Origin: Bacillota bacterium
GTDB lineage: Bacteria; Bacillota; Clostridia; Lachnospirales; Bianqueaceae
Reading direction: 5' to 3'
DNA: 64,000 bases
Assembly: GCA_017620135.1 (NCBI GenBank)
Contig: JAFZQZ010000027.1
Coordinates: 1 to 64,000, forward strand
In this document: positions 1 to 9,326 of the stretch, one piece after another
Layout of the letters: each line of letters opens with the position of its first letter
Position numbering within the stretch: the stretch's first letter is position 1
Notes under the pieces: model-generated
What the model was told of the DNA's origin: nothing
Database searches by the model: none
The model's input: only the letters and a program-made list of their open reading frames with translations
Position numbers and translations under genes: made by a program

Positions 1-147
1 TAAAGGTAGCGGCAATACACTCCTATTGAGTAGTCAAGCTACAGGGAAAAATCAATTGTCCACAGTATCTGAGTTGTATTGAACCACGAAATCAAACGAA
101 AGGAAATATGATGGATCTGCTTCTGATTACATCATACAAGACGAAGA

Positions 148-885
148 ATGAAAAAACTGCTTGCGCTTGTCCTGGCTCTTTGCATGGTATTCGCGATGAC
201 TGCCTGCACCAAGAAAGCCGAAGAAGACCCCAATCAGAAAAGCGAAGGCGTCATGACCTTCGATGAGTACTGGGCTGCCGCTCAGTATGACAACGTAGTC
301 GTTGAGACCTATGTTCAGGGCAAAGAGTCCTGGTGGCAGGATGCCGCGGTCGTCTATACACAGGACGGAACCGGCGCCTACTTCCTTTACAACCTTCCCT
401 GCACGCAGGAACAGTATGATAAGCTGACGGTCGGTACCAAGATCAAAGTCACCGGCTTCAAAGATGCTTATTCCGAGATGATCGAGATCTCCCCCGAGTC
501 CTTCGAGATCGAAGAAGGCAGCTATGTCGCTTCTCCCGCTGATTACACCAGTATCCTGGCGAATACCGATGAGCTGGCGAAACACATGGGCGAATATGTC
601 ACCTTCAAGGGCCTGGTCGTAGAGCCCTGTGAAGAAGTCGGCGGTGCTCCCTTCATGTACAACTGGGACGGTTCCGGTGAAGAAGGCAGCGATGTTTACT
701 TCTATGTATCCTTGAACGGACAGAAGTACAGCTTCAACGTACGTTCCTATCTGTGCGGCCCCGAGACCGAAGTCTACAAAGCGGCTCAGGCTCTGGAAGT
801 CGGACAGACCATCGACGTCGAGTGCTTCCTGTACTGGTACTACGGACCGCAGCCTCGCGTCACCAGCATCACAGTCAACAAATAA
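148..885 (+). CDS. putative lipoprotein with two OB-fold-like halves
   Basis: A 245-residue secreted lipoprotein. Residues 1-20 form a short signal peptide ending in a lipobox (MTAC), so Cys20 should be lipidated and the protein anchored to the outer face of the membrane. The rest looks like two beta-rich segments, about 50-115 and 130-245, each with the alternating pattern of OB-fold (nucleic-acid or oligosaccharide binding) domains; this is inferred from pattern only. No catalytic motif is visible. The start has a weak ribosome site, whereas a good AAAGGAAAT lies before an out-of-frame ATG at 108. A rho-independent terminator follows, so the gene is probably monocistronic. Confidence 0.8.
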   Translation: MKKLLALVLALCMVFAMTACTKKAEEDPNQKSEGVMTFDEYWAAAQYDNVVVETYVQGKESWWQDAAVVYTQDGTGAYFLYNLPCTQEQYDKLTVGTKIKVTGFKDAYSEMIEISPESFEIEEGSYVASPADYTSILANTDELAKHMGEYVTFKGLVVEPCEEVGGAPFMYNWDGSGEEGSDVYFYVSLNGQKYSFNVRSYLCGPETEVYKAAQALEVGQTIDVECFLYWYYGPQPRVTSITVNK

Positions 886-905
886 GGTTCATTCTCAGAA
901 GATGA

Positions 906-931
906 CCCGGCAGTGATCTGCCGGGTTTTTC
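906..931 (+). terminator. rho-independent terminator of the lipoprotein gene
   Basis: The perfect 8-bp stem CCCGGCAG/CTGCCGGG with a TGAT loop is followed by TTTTTCTT, which is a classic intrinsic terminator. It separates the lipoprotein gene from the topoisomerase operon. Confidence 0.9.
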
Positions 932-934
932 TTA

Positions 935-963
935 TTGCCAGAGGCTTCTTCCTATGGTACTAT
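935..963 (+). promoter_or_regulatory. sigma-A type promoter of the FRG-parE-parC operon
   Basis: TTGCCA, a 17-base spacer and TACTAT lie directly after the terminator and about 30 bases before the FRG start codon. Because this promoter covers the upstream in-frame TTG, it argues for the internal ATG at 995 as the real start. Confidence 0.75.
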
Positions 964-994
964 AGTGAGAGATATTTTTCTGATGGAGTGCAAG

Positions 995-1795
995 ATGATC
1001 AAAGTTATCCGTATCGAAAAAATAGAAGACCTGATGCCCCTTCTGTCCGAGCAGGACTGGAGGGAAGATATCCATCGCAACCGGAGCTCCTATGTATACC
1101 GCGGCATGCCGAATACCGAATTCAAGATGGTCACGACCTTAAGACGCTGCTGCAAGGATCTGCAGAAGAGTCTGGAGCCCGCGATCCTCAACAATTTCGC
1201 GAAATACGCCGTGATCGAGGATCCCACGATCGCTCAGTCGATCTGGCGCCAGATGATCCTCGGACAGCACCACAGCCTGCCCACCAGGCTGCTGGACTGG
1301 ACACATTCGGCCCTGGTAGCGCTTCATTTCTCGGTAGAGGAGGATAATCTCGATGCCATGGAAGACCACGACTCGATGGTCTGGCGGATCGATATGAATG
1401 AGATCCATTCGCTCCTGCCCGAGCCCTATCAGGAAGTCATCCGGAAAAACGTTTCCAGTGTCTTTTCGGTGGATATGCTGACGGAAGTCACGAACAGCCT
1501 CGATCAATATGACGCGGATATGGGCAAAGACTCGATGGTCGTGATCGAGCCGCCGTCGATCGGACCTCGCATCGTGAACCAGTACTCGTTCTTCTCGATC
1601 ATTCCGACCGAGATGGATGACGTCGAAGGGTTCCTCGACAAGAATACGGAAAACACGGTCGTCTATATCATCGACCGGCATCTTCGCTGGAGAGTCCGCG
1701 ACATGCTGGACCAGCTGAATATGTCCGAACGGATCGTCTATCCCGGACTGGACGGGTTATCCAAATGGATCGCCCGGCACTACTTTGTGAAATAA
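995..1795 (+). CDS. FRG-domain protein
   Basis: A 266-residue protein with an FRG domain, named for a conserved Phe-Arg-Gly-like motif seen here as YVYRGMP near residue 30. A second hallmark, the segment QHHSLPTRLLDWT with a following hydrophobic helix, lies around residues 91-112. FRG proteins are widespread in bacteria and phages; their activity is not well defined and some are linked to defence loci. No signal peptide or membrane segment is seen. The ATG at 995 is preceded by GGAG at a good distance, while upstream in-frame starts fall in the promoter. It is the first gene of the operon, ending 14 bases before the topoisomerase B subunit. Confidence 0.85.
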   Translation: MIKVIRIEKIEDLMPLLSEQDWREDIHRNRSSYVYRGMPNTEFKMVTTLRRCCKDLQKSLEPAILNNFAKYAVIEDPTIAQSIWRQMILGQHHSLPTRLLDWTHSALVALHFSVEEDNLDAMEDHDSMVWRIDMNEIHSLLPEPYQEVIRKNVSSVFSVDMLTEVTNSLDQYDADMGKDSMVVIEPPSIGPRIVNQYSFFSIIPTEMDDVEGFLDKNTENTVVYIIDRHLRWRVRDMLDQLNMSERIVYPGLDGLSKWIARHYFVK

Positions 1796-1809
1796 CGGAA
1801 GTAAACCTT

Positions 1810-3756
1810 ATGCCTAAAGCAACGAATGTATATAACCAGGATTCGATCGAGGTCCTGGAAGGACTCGAACCGGTCAGACGCCGTCCCGGCATGTACATCG
1901 GTTCGACCGGGACCAAAGGCCTGAACCATCTGATCTACGAGATCGTGGACAACTCCGTCGACGAGCACCTGGCCGGCTTCTGCAGTGAAGTCAAAGTCAC
2001 CCTCGGGAAGGACGGATCCTGCACGGTGCAGGACAACGGCCGCGGGATCCCCGTAGGTCTTCACAAGAAAGGCGTGCCGGCTGTGCGGGTCGTTCTGACG
2101 ACGCTGCATGCCGGCGGCAAATTCGGCGACGGTGCCTACAAGACGTCCGGCGGTCTGCACGGCGTCGGCTCCTCAGCCGTGAACGCACTGTCCACCTGGA
2201 TGGATGTCGAAGTATCGCAGGACGGTTTTGTCCATCATGATCATTATGAGCGGGGCGTCCCCACGGAAAAACTGGACAAGGATCATCTGCTTCCCAAGCT
2301 TCGTCCGACCCGTGCGCATGGGACGAAGATCAGCTTTCTGCCGGACGAGACGATCTTTGAGAAAACGCGTTTCCGTGAAAGCGATATCAAGTCGCGTCTG
2401 CATGAGATCGCGTATCTGAACCCGGGCCTGACGATCTATTTCAAGGATCTTCGGGAAGACGGGCAGGAGCCGAGGGAGTGCGTGTTCCACGAAGAGGGCG
2501 GTATCAGCAAGTTCGTGAAAGACCTGAACGTCTCCTCGACAGCGCTGCACGACCCGATCTACTTTAAAGGACAGTCCGAAGACATCGAAGTTGAATGCGC
2601 GATCCAGTATACCGATGATTTCCATGAGAACGCGCTTGGCTTCTGCAATACCATCTACAACTCGGAAGGCGGTACCCATCTGACCGGCTTCAAGACAGCG
2701 CTGACGACGATCCTGAACAGCTATGCCCGTACCATCGGCGTTCTGAAGGAAAAAGATGAGAATTTCTCCGGTACGGACGTGCGGACCGGTCTGACAGCGA
2801 TCGTATCGGTCAAACACCCGGATCCGCGCTTTGAAGGTCAGACGAAGACCAAGCTGGACAACCCGGATGCCGCCAAGGCGGTCTCCAAGGTCACTTCCGA
2901 ACAGCTGGAGCTGTTCTTTGACCGGAACCTGGATACGCTGAAGACAGTGCTCGGCCAGGCGGAAAAAGCGGCGAAGATCCGTAAGTCGGAAGAAAAATCC
3001 CGCCAGAACCTGCTGACGAAAAAGAAGTTCTCCTTCGATTCCAACGGGAAACTGGCGAACTGCGAATCCAAAGACCCGAAAGAATGCGAGATCTTTATCG
3101 TGGAAGGTAATTCAGCCGGAGGCTCCGCCAAGACAGCAAGAGACCGGTATTATCAGGCGATCCTTCCGATCCGCGGCAAGATCCTGAATGTAGAAAAAGC
3201 CTCTATGGACAAGATCCTGGCGAACGAAGAGATCCGCACCATGATCTATGCCTTCGGCTGCGGATTTTCCGAGGGGTATGGCAATGACTTCGATATCGCG
3301 AAGCTTCGCTATAACAAGATCATCATCGCTACCGACGCCGATATCGACGGCTGCCATATAGATACGCTGGTGCTGACGCTGTTCTACCGGCTGATGCCCG
3401 AGCTGATCTATGAAGGACACGTGTATATCGCCATGCCGCCGCTTTACAAGGTGATCCCTTCGAGAGGAGGCAGCGCGAAGGAAGAGTACCTCTATGACGA
3501 CTCCGCGCTGATCAGCTACCGCAAAAAACATAAGGAAGGTTCCTTTAAGCTTCAGCGCTACAAGGGCCTTGGAGAGATGGATGCCGATCAGCTCTGGGAG
3601 ACGACGATGAATCCAGAGACCCGGCAGCTCAAGCGGGTGAGCATTGACGATGCCGCGATGGCCGCGGAGACCACCTCCATGCTGATGGGCAGCGATGTCC
3701 CGATCCGCAAGGAATTCATTTACAAAAACGCCAATCTAGCCGAACTGGATCTATAA
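1810..3756 (+). CDS. parE: type IIA topoisomerase subunit B (ParE-like)
   Basis: This is the ATPase subunit of a type IIA DNA topoisomerase, 648 residues. The GHKL ATPase motifs are present: EIVDNSVDEH (N box), DNGRGIP and GGLHGVGSSAVNALS. The TOPRIM domain shows the acidic metal-binding DADIDG, and the family signatures IRGKILNVEKA and YKGLGEMDADQLW are intact. Length fits GyrB/ParE without the proteobacterial insertion. The A subunit follows after 29 bases. Clostridia usually carry a gyrBA pair near the origin and a second pair elsewhere; the partner lacks a properly placed GyrA box, so topoisomerase IV (chromosome decatenation) is favoured, but gyrase cannot be excluded. The ATG at 1810 matches the usual N-terminus. 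Confidence 0.9.
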   Translation: MPKATNVYNQDSIEVLEGLEPVRRRPGMYIGSTGTKGLNHLIYEIVDNSVDEHLAGFCSEVKVTLGKDGSCTVQDNGRGIPVGLHKKGVPAVRVVLTTLHAGGKFGDGAYKTSGGLHGVGSSAVNALSTWMDVEVSQDGFVHHDHYERGVPTEKLDKDHLLPKLRPTRAHGTKISFLPDETIFEKTRFRESDIKSRLHEIAYLNPGLTIYFKDLREDGQEPRECVFHEEGGISKFVKDLNVSSTALHDPIYFKGQSEDIEVECAIQYTDDFHENALGFCNTIYNSEGGTHLTGFKTALTTILNSYARTIGVLKEKDENFSGTDVRTGLTAIVSVKHPDPRFEGQTKTKLDNPDAAKAVSKVTSEQLELFFDRNLDTLKTVLGQAEKAAKIRKSEEKSRQNLLTKKKFSFDSNGKLANCESKDPKECEIFIVEGNSAGGSAKTARDRYYQAILPIRGKILNVEKASMDKILANEEIRTMIYAFGCGFSEGYGNDFDIAKLRYNKIIIATDADIDGCHIDTLVLTLFYRLMPELIYEGHVYIAMPPLYKVIPSRGGSAKEEYLYDDSALISYRKKHKEGSFKLQRYKGLGEMDADQLWETTMNPETRQLKRVSIDDAAMAAETTSMLMGSDVPIRKEFIYKNANLAELDL

Positions 3757-3785
3757 GATCCGCGGCTTTCAGATAAGGATACATT

Positions 3786-5999
3786 ATGCCAAGGAAAACA
3801 AAAGGGCGCACTCAGATGGCCCTGGAACTGCTGGAAGAAAAGATCATCGACGTCGAGTATTCCGATGTCATGCGCAAAAGCTACATCGATTATTCGATGA
3901 GCGTCATCACTTCGCGTGCGCTGCCCGATGTGCGGGACGGCCTGAAGCCCGTTCAGCGCCGCATCCTCTATGATATGGCCGAGCTTGGGGTCACCTCGGA
4001 TAAGCCCTACCGGAAGGTCGCGCGTATCGTGGGCGATACGATGGGTAAATACCATCCCCACGGGGACTCGTCCATCGGCGAGGCCATCGTGGTCATGGCC
4101 CAGGACTGGAAGAAGATGGCGCCTATGGTCGACGGACACGGCAACTTCGGTTCCATCGAGGGCGATGAAGCCGCGGCGTCGCGTTATATCGAATGCCGCA
4201 TGACCGATTATACCGAAAATGTCCTGCTGGCCGACCTTCGTGAGAATACGGTCGATTTTATGCCGAACTACGACGAGCAGGAGAAGGAGCCGGTGATCCT
4301 TCCCTGTAAGCTGCCGAACCTGCTGATCAACGGGTCCGAGGGCATCGCGGTCGGTATGGCGACCAACATCCCTACCCACAACGTAGGCGAGACCATCGAC
4401 GCGGCGATCTATTATCTGGATCATCCGGACGCCACGACCGAAGAACTCATGCAGTTCATCCCGGGACCGGATTTCCCGACCGGCGGCATCATCGCAAATC
4501 AGGACGCGCTGAGAACGATCTATGAAACCGGGTCCGGCAAGATCCGGCTGCGCGGGAAAGTCAGTGTGGAGTCGGAGAAAGGCAAGGACCGGATCGTCGT
4601 ATCCGAGATCCCCTATACGATGATCGGTGAGGGGATCGGCAAGTTCCTGCAGTCCGTCGCGGACCTGGTGGAAAACAAGACGCTGGCGGATATCACCGAT
4701 ATCTCCAACCAGTCCAGCAAGGAAGGCATTCGGATCGTCTTTGATCTGAAAAAAGGCGCGGACGCGCAGAACATCATCAACATCCTGTATAAGAAGACCA
4801 AGCTGGAAGATACCTACGGCTATAACCTTCTGGCCATTTCCAACGGCAAGCCGGAAACGATGAGCCTGGCGGCGGTGTATTCGGACTACGCGGACTTCCA
4901 GTATGAGATCTACTCCCGGAAATTCCAGAACCTGCTCAGAAAAGCCGCCCGCCGCAGGGAGATCGACGAAGGTCTGATCACGGCGATCGATGTGATCGAC
5001 GCGGTAGTGGAAGTCATCCGCGGATCCAAGACCGTGGCGCAGGCGAGAGCCTGCCTGATGACCGGCGATACCTCCGGGATCATCTTCAAGACCGGGACAT
5101 CCATGAAACAGGCCAAAAAGTTCTGCTTCACGGAGCTTCAGACGGACGCCATCATGGAACTTCGGCTGCAGCGGCTCGTGGGACTGGAACTGGACGTACT
5201 GACGGAGGATTACCGGAAGATCTCCAGGAATATCGCCCGGTATGAGAAACTGCTGGATTCGAATGCCGAGATGACCAAAGAGATCAAAAAAGGTCTCCTG
5301 GAACTGAAAGAAAAATACAGCCGTCCTCGCCGGACAGAGATCGTCAATGCCGCGGAGATCGTGATCGAAGAAAAGCCGGAAGAGATCCTTCCGGTGGTGG
5401 TACTGGCCGACCGGTTCCACTATATTCGTTCGGTCGATCCGGCTGTCTACGAGAAAAACCGCGAGAGTATCGAAGCGGAAAACAAGTATATCATCCTGGC
5501 TTCCACGGATCAGAAGCTGATCCTCTTCACGGATAAAGGAAAGGCCCATACCCTGAAGGTAAAGGATATCCCGTACGGACGATTAAGAGATAAGGGCGTG
5601 CCGGTCGACAATATCACGTCCTATGACAGTAAGACCGAGAATATCGTGTCGATCCTGCTGCTCATGCCGCTGGAGGAGTGGATCTTCGTTTCCTCCGACG
5701 GATATGTCAAGCGCGTCGACTCCGGTGAGTTCGATGTGACCAGACGGGCCGTCGACGCGACCAAGCTGGCGGACGGAGCGGCATTGGTCGCGGTGGCGCC
5801 GTTTACCGGAGAGAATATCGCGCTGGAGACGGAAAAGGGCTATTCTATCTGCTTCAAGCAGGAAGAGATCCCGCATCAGGGAAAGGTCGCCAGAGGCGCG
5901 ATCGGGATCCATCTCGGCACGGGAGACCGCGTCCGGCTGATCGATATGGCAAGTTCCATCCGTGCAAGCAAGCGCGGCGGAAAAGGAAAGAAAAGATAA
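3786..5999 (+). CDS. parC: type IIA topoisomerase subunit A (ParC-like)
   Basis: This is the DNA breakage-reunion subunit, 737 residues, partner of the preceding ATPase. The winged-helix region contains the quinolone-determining stretch [12 protein letters not shown] (Ser at about 95) and the catalytic tyrosine in [10 protein letters not shown] (about Tyr134). The coiled-coil tower spans about 370-500, followed by a beta-pinwheel domain with blades ending near 725. The canonical GyrA box (QRRGGKG) that enables supercoiling is not found on the first blade. Instead a similar [10 protein letters not shown] occurs at the extreme C-terminus. Together this suggests a topoisomerase-IV-type enzyme, though sequence alone is not decisive. 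A second ATG at 3819 also fits the family N-terminus. Confidence 0.88.
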   Translation: MPRKTKGRTQMALELLEEKIIDVEYSDVMRKSYIDYSMSVITSRALPDVRDGLKPVQRRILYDMAELGVTSDKPYRKVARIVGDTMGKYHPHGDSSIGEAIVVMAQDWKKMAPMVDGHGNFGSIEGDEAAASRYIECRMTDYTENVLLADLRENTVDFMPNYDEQEKEPVILPCKLPNLLINGSEGIAVGMATNIPTHNVGETIDAAIYYLDHPDATTEELMQFIPGPDFPTGGIIANQDALRTIYETGSGKIRLRGKVSVESEKGKDRIVVSEIPYTMIGEGIGKFLQSVADLVENKTLADITDISNQSSKEGIRIVFDLKKGADAQNIINILYKKTKLEDTYGYNLLAISNGKPETMSLAAVYSDYADFQYEIYSRKFQNLLRKAARRREIDEGLITAIDVIDAVVEVIRGSKTVAQARACLMTGDTSGIIFKTGTSMKQAKKFCFTELQTDAIMELRLQRLVGLELDVLTEDYRKISRNIARYEKLLDSNAEMTKEIKKGLLELKEKYSRPRRTEIVNAAEIVIEEKPEEILPVVVLADRFHYIRSVDPAVYEKNRESIEAENKYIILASTDQKLILFTDKGKAHTLKVKDIPYGRLRDKGVPVDNITSYDSKTENIVSILLLMPLEEWIFVSSDGYVKRVDSGEFDVTRRAVDATKLADGAALVAVAPFTGENIALETEKGYSICFKQEEIPHQGKVARGAIGIHLGTGDRVRLIDMASSIRASKRGGKGKKR

Positions 6000-6017
6000 A
6001 GGTCAAGGAGGTAACAG

Positions 6018-6857
6018 ATGGAGATCTTAAGCCGTCTGAACAGCCCGGTGATGTATATCATCTGCGGCAGTATCGTGTTATTCGTGGCGATCGTGTGCAT
6101 CGTGTTCGCGGTGCGTGCCTACCGCGCCGGCAAGGCGATCGGGATGGACGTAGCGAAGATGAAGCGGACCATTATTGCCAGCGCGACCTTCGCGGTGCTT
6201 CCCAGCGTGGGGATCCTGCTGGGCGTCATCGCTCTGTCCGGAAGCCTGGGTACGCCCTGGCCATGGCTGAGACTGTCGGTCATCGGCGCGCTGCACTATG
6301 AGACGCAGGTTGCGGAAGCGGCCGCGGAACAGACCGGCCTTACCAGTCTTTCGGCTTCTCAGATGACGCCGGAAGCATTCAGTACGATCGCGCTTGTCAT
6401 GAGCACCTGCATCATGTGGGGCATGGTGCTGGCTTTCTTCCACTGCAAGACCTATACGAAGAAACTCAGCAAACCTGCAGAGCGGGATGCCGGACAGGAG
6501 ACAAAAGAAGACAGCGCGGCAGGGCAGGAAACAGCGGAAGCCGGTCCGGAAAAACCGACCAAAAAGAAGAAACTGGATCTTTCCGGTTTCGGGGACAAGG
6601 CCATGACAGCGATGTTCATCGGTCTGGTCTCCGCATATATCGGCAGCTATATCGGCTCCCTCATTTCCGGCGAGGGCATCTTCACATTCAAAGGCAGCGC
6701 CATTCCGCTGGCCGTAGCTATCGTCGGCGCGGCGGCCATGGCTCTTTTCCAGTATCTTCGTAACCGTTTCAAAGCCGAATGGCTGGACAGCTTTTCCATC
6801 GCCGGCAGTATGCTCTGCGCGATGACCGCGGCCATCTTTCTGGCCCGGATCCTGTAA
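6018..6857 (+). CDS. DUF5058 family membrane protein
   Basis: An integral membrane protein of 279 residues recognisable as DUF5058 by the segment around GMDVAKMKRTIIASATFAVL and the following PSVGILLGVIALSG and WLRLSVIGALHYE. About six transmembrane segments are seen, near residues 12-34, 50-75, 118-141, 195-215, 224-245 and 255-277. A charged Lys/Glu-rich linker of about 40 residues (145-190) interrupts the middle and is absent from the paralogue at 28.3 kb. It has an excellent AGGAGG site. A second membrane protein and an M20 peptidase follow with 12 bases and a 4-base overlap, so the three are probably translated together. A transport role for peptides or amino acids is an inference from this context; no function is established for the family as far as I know. 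Confidence 0.8.
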   Translation: MEILSRLNSPVMYIICGSIVLFVAIVCIVFAVRAYRAGKAIGMDVAKMKRTIIASATFAVLPSVGILLGVIALSGSLGTPWPWLRLSVIGALHYETQVAEAAAEQTGLTSLSASQMTPEAFSTIALVMSTCIMWGMVLAFFHCKTYTKKLSKPAERDAGQETKEDSAAGQETAEAGPEKPTKKKKLDLSGFGDKAMTAMFIGLVSAYIGSYIGSLISGEGIFTFKGSAIPLAVAIVGAAAMALFQYLRNRFKAEWLDSFSIAGSMLCAMTAAIFLARIL

Positions 6858-6869
6858 GGAGGTGAGATC

Positions 6870-7562
6870 ATGAGCGAAGAGATGAAAAAACAGGAAATCT
6901 ATGAGCGCTATATCGCCTCTACCCATCATATCGGACGGATCCTGACGATCATTACCCTGGTCCTTCTGCTTGGCGCGCCGTTCGTGATCGGCGCCTATCT
7001 GGGCGCCATGCCGAACATGGCCGCCTTCGGCAAGGCAATGCTGGCCATCGGCATCATCTACCTGATCAGCGGTATCGTTGAATACCTGATCTATGTACCC
7101 ATGCTGGGAGCCGGCGGGAGCTATCTTGCCTTTATCACCGGCAATTTGATCAACATGAAGATCCCGTGTGCCATGAACGCGAAGGACATCGTCGGCGCGA
7201 AATCCGGTACGCCGGAAAACGAGATCATCAGTACGCTTTCCATTGCGACCTCGTCACTGGTGACCATCATCGTGCTGGCGCTCGGCGTCATGCTGATGAT
7301 CCCGCTGCAGCCGGTCCTGCAGTCACCGGCTCTGCAGCCCGCGTTTGAAAATGTCGTACCGGCGCTGTTCGGCGCGATGGCCTGCAAATACTATAAAGGC
7401 AACTTCAAAGTAGCGGTGATCACCCTGTTTGTGATGACGCTTCTGTTTACGCTGGTCCCGTCTCTGACCGGGTCCACCAGTTTTATGATCATTCCCAGCG
7501 GCGCGATCGCCATCGGGCTGGCGCTGCTGCAGCATCTGAAAGAAAAGGAGGCAAAGGCATGA
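6870..7562 (+). CDS. membrane protein, partner of DUF5058
   Basis: A 230-residue polytopic membrane protein with about six hydrophobic segments. It shares several motifs with the protein at 29.1 kb that also follows a DUF5058 gene: HIGRI near residue 23, then PMLGAGGSYLAFITGN around 84-99, a basic-x-Pro region, and an E-I-x-S-T segment before a long hydrophobic helix. The pairing and conserved loop suggest the two membrane proteins form one complex. It starts 12 bases after the DUF5058 gene with a strong AGGAGG site, and its stop overlaps the start of the M20 peptidase gene (ATGA). I do not recognise a named family. Confidence 0.75.
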   Translation: MSEEMKKQEIYERYIASTHHIGRILTIITLVLLLGAPFVIGAYLGAMPNMAAFGKAMLAIGIIYLISGIVEYLIYVPMLGAGGSYLAFITGNLINMKIPCAMNAKDIVGAKSGTPENEIISTLSIATSSLVTIIVLALGVMLMIPLQPVLQSPALQPAFENVVPALFGAMACKYYKGNFKVAVITLFVMTLLFTLVPSLTGSTSFMIIPSGAIAIGLALLQHLKEKEAKA

Positions 7563-8992
7563 AGAAACCATGGCTGATCCCCGGCGTTCTCGCGCTGCCG
7601 CTACTCTTAGGCGCCGCGCTGGGTAATACCCTCGCGAAGGGGAAAAAGACTTCTGAGTGGGAACCGAAGGCGGATCCGGAAAGGGAAGAGGCCTACGCGA
7701 AGAAGCTGGCCGCGATGGTACAGTATGAGACCGTCTCACGCATCGGAGAGGTCCAGCGGGAGAAATTCCTGGGCTTTCATAAAGTGCTGGAAGAACTGTT
7801 CCCGTTGCTGCATCAGAATCTTGAGAAGACCGAGATCGACGGAAGCCTTTTATATTACTGGAAAGGCAGGAATTCGGATAAGCCCGTCATATTGATGGGA
7901 CATCAGGATGTGGTCCCGGCGGAAGGCAAGTGGGAGCACGAACCCTTCTCCGGCGATATCGAGAACGGCAAGATCTGGGGACGCGGCAGTTCTGACGACA
8001 AATGCTCGGTCCTCGCTTTCATGCAGGCCGTGGAGGAACTGCTGGCAGAGGGTTTCGTTCCGGAGCAGGATATTTACCTTGCTTCTTCCAGCGGCGAAGA
8101 AGTGGACGGTCCCGGCGCGCGGAAGATCGTGGAGGAACTGGAGAGACGCGGAATCAAACCGTTCCTGGTCTGCGACGAGGGCGGCGCGATCGTCACCGAG
8201 CCGATCAGCGGGATCAAGGGCAATTTCGCGATGGTCGGCGTACTGGAGAAGGGCATGGGCAACCTGACCGTCTCCGCGTACTCGAACGGCGGCCACAGCA
8301 GTTATCCGAAGAAGAATTCCCCGATCGCCCGGCTTGCGAAGTTCGTCGCGGATATCGAGAAGCATGATCCCATGACCGTGGAATTCGAGCCGGAAACAGA
8401 AGCCATGTTTAAGGCGCTGTCCGGCTACGGCCCCTTCTATATGCGTTTTCTCTTCGGCAATCTCTGGCTCTTCAAACCGCTTCTGAAAGTACTGCTTCCG
8501 AAGATATCCCCGCAGGCCGGCGCGCTTCTGAAGACGACCATCGCTTTCACGCAGCAGAGCGGTTCCGACGGAGCGAACGTGATGCCGCAGGAAGCGACGC
8601 TGAACATCAACCTTCGCTATATCCCGCACCAGGGGAAGGAAGAGAGCGACAGGATCATCGAAGAGATCGCGAAGAAATACGATCTGGTGATCTCAAAGAA
8701 TTTCGGGTATGACGCGCTCGAACCGGTCAGTACGAAGAGCGAAGCCTATCATCTGGTGGAAGAGGTCATCCATGAGACGTTCCCCGGACTTCCGGTATGT
8801 CCGTACGTGATGACCGGCGGTACGGACGCCCGCAATTACCAGAAGATCTGCGACGCCTGCATCCGCTTCTCACCGGTACTCTTTGGCCCGGATCAGATGA
8901 AAGGTATGCATGGTCTGAACGAATACCTGGATACTGTTTCCCTGCCCGGTGCGGTGGACTTCTACCGCGGCATTATCCAGAAGATCCGGTAA
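7559..8992 (+). CDS. M20 family metallopeptidase (dipeptidase/deacylase)
   Basis: A zinc-dependent M20 peptidase of 477 residues, probably acting on dipeptides or N-acyl amino acids. Zinc ligands are visible: His115 and Asp117 in GHQDVVP, the bridging Asp in GRGSSDDK, and the catalytic Glu pair at 180-181 in SSSGEEVDG. The lid/dimerisation domain occupies the middle (SNGGHSSYPKKNSP) and TGGTDARNY carries the C-terminal active-site part. The first 25 residues are hydrophobic with a KK start, suggesting a membrane anchor or export signal, which is unusual for typically cytosolic PepV-like enzymes. Translational overlap with the DUF5058 pair suggests that it processes the solute they handle. Confidence 0.88.
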   Translation: MKKPWLIPGVLALPLLLGAALGNTLAKGKKTSEWEPKADPEREEAYAKKLAAMVQYETVSRIGEVQREKFLGFHKVLEELFPLLHQNLEKTEIDGSLLYYWKGRNSDKPVILMGHQDVVPAEGKWEHEPFSGDIENGKIWGRGSSDDKCSVLAFMQAVEELLAEGFVPEQDIYLASSSGEEVDGPGARKIVEELERRGIKPFLVCDEGGAIVTEPISGIKGNFAMVGVLEKGMGNLTVSAYSNGGHSSYPKKNSPIARLAKFVADIEKHDPMTVEFEPETEAMFKALSGYGPFYMRFLFGNLWLFKPLLKVLLPKISPQAGALLKTTIAFTQQSGSDGANVMPQEATLNINLRYIPHQGKEESDRIIEEIAKKYDLVISKNFGYDALEPVSTKSEAYHLVEEVIHETFPGLPVCPYVMTGGTDARNYQKICDACIRFSPVLFGPDQMKGMHGLNEYLDTVSLPGAVDFYRGIIQKIR

Positions 8993-9005
8993 AGGAGGTA
9001 CCTTA

Positions 9006-9308
9006 ATGGACACGATGTCGATGAATCCCGTTTCCATTTTACTGTTTATCTTCTCCGCGGCACTGCTGATCTATGCCGGCTGGCTGGCCAGGTCGAAGGA
9101 TCCGCGCATGATACCCCGGCACTATGCGGCGAAGATGGATCACCCGGAGCGGTATGCTGTGCAGATGGCCAAAGTGATCGCGCTGGCGGCCATTGCTCCG
9201 TTCCTTGGCGGTCTGGTAGGGATCTTCAGCACGGCTGCCGGTCTCATCGTTATGATCGTGGGCTTTGTCGTGATCCTTTGGCTCAGCACGAAGATCATCA
9301 ACAAATAG
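9006..9308 (+). CDS. small membrane protein
   Basis: A 100-residue protein with two clear hydrophobic segments, about residues 8-28 and 52-95 (the latter probably two helices). The ATG has an ideal AAAGGAGG ahead of it, which rules out the longer upstream reading into the peptidase gene. It sits 13 bases after the M20 gene and so belongs to the same transcript. I do not recognise the family; a role as a small accessory subunit is only a positional guess. Confidence 0.7.
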   Translation: MDTMSMNPVSILLFIFSAALLIYAGWLARSKDPRMIPRHYAAKMDHPERYAVQMAKVIALAAIAPFLGGLVGIFSTAAGLIVMIVGFVVILWLSTKIINK

Positions 9309-9326
9309 TGATAGAAAAGGAAAATT

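Noticed and set aside
3720-5549. 609-codon open frame on the minus strand
   Set aside because: It lies antisense to the parC gene, has no ribosome site and low-complexity His/Arg/Asp-rich translation typical of an antisense shadow.
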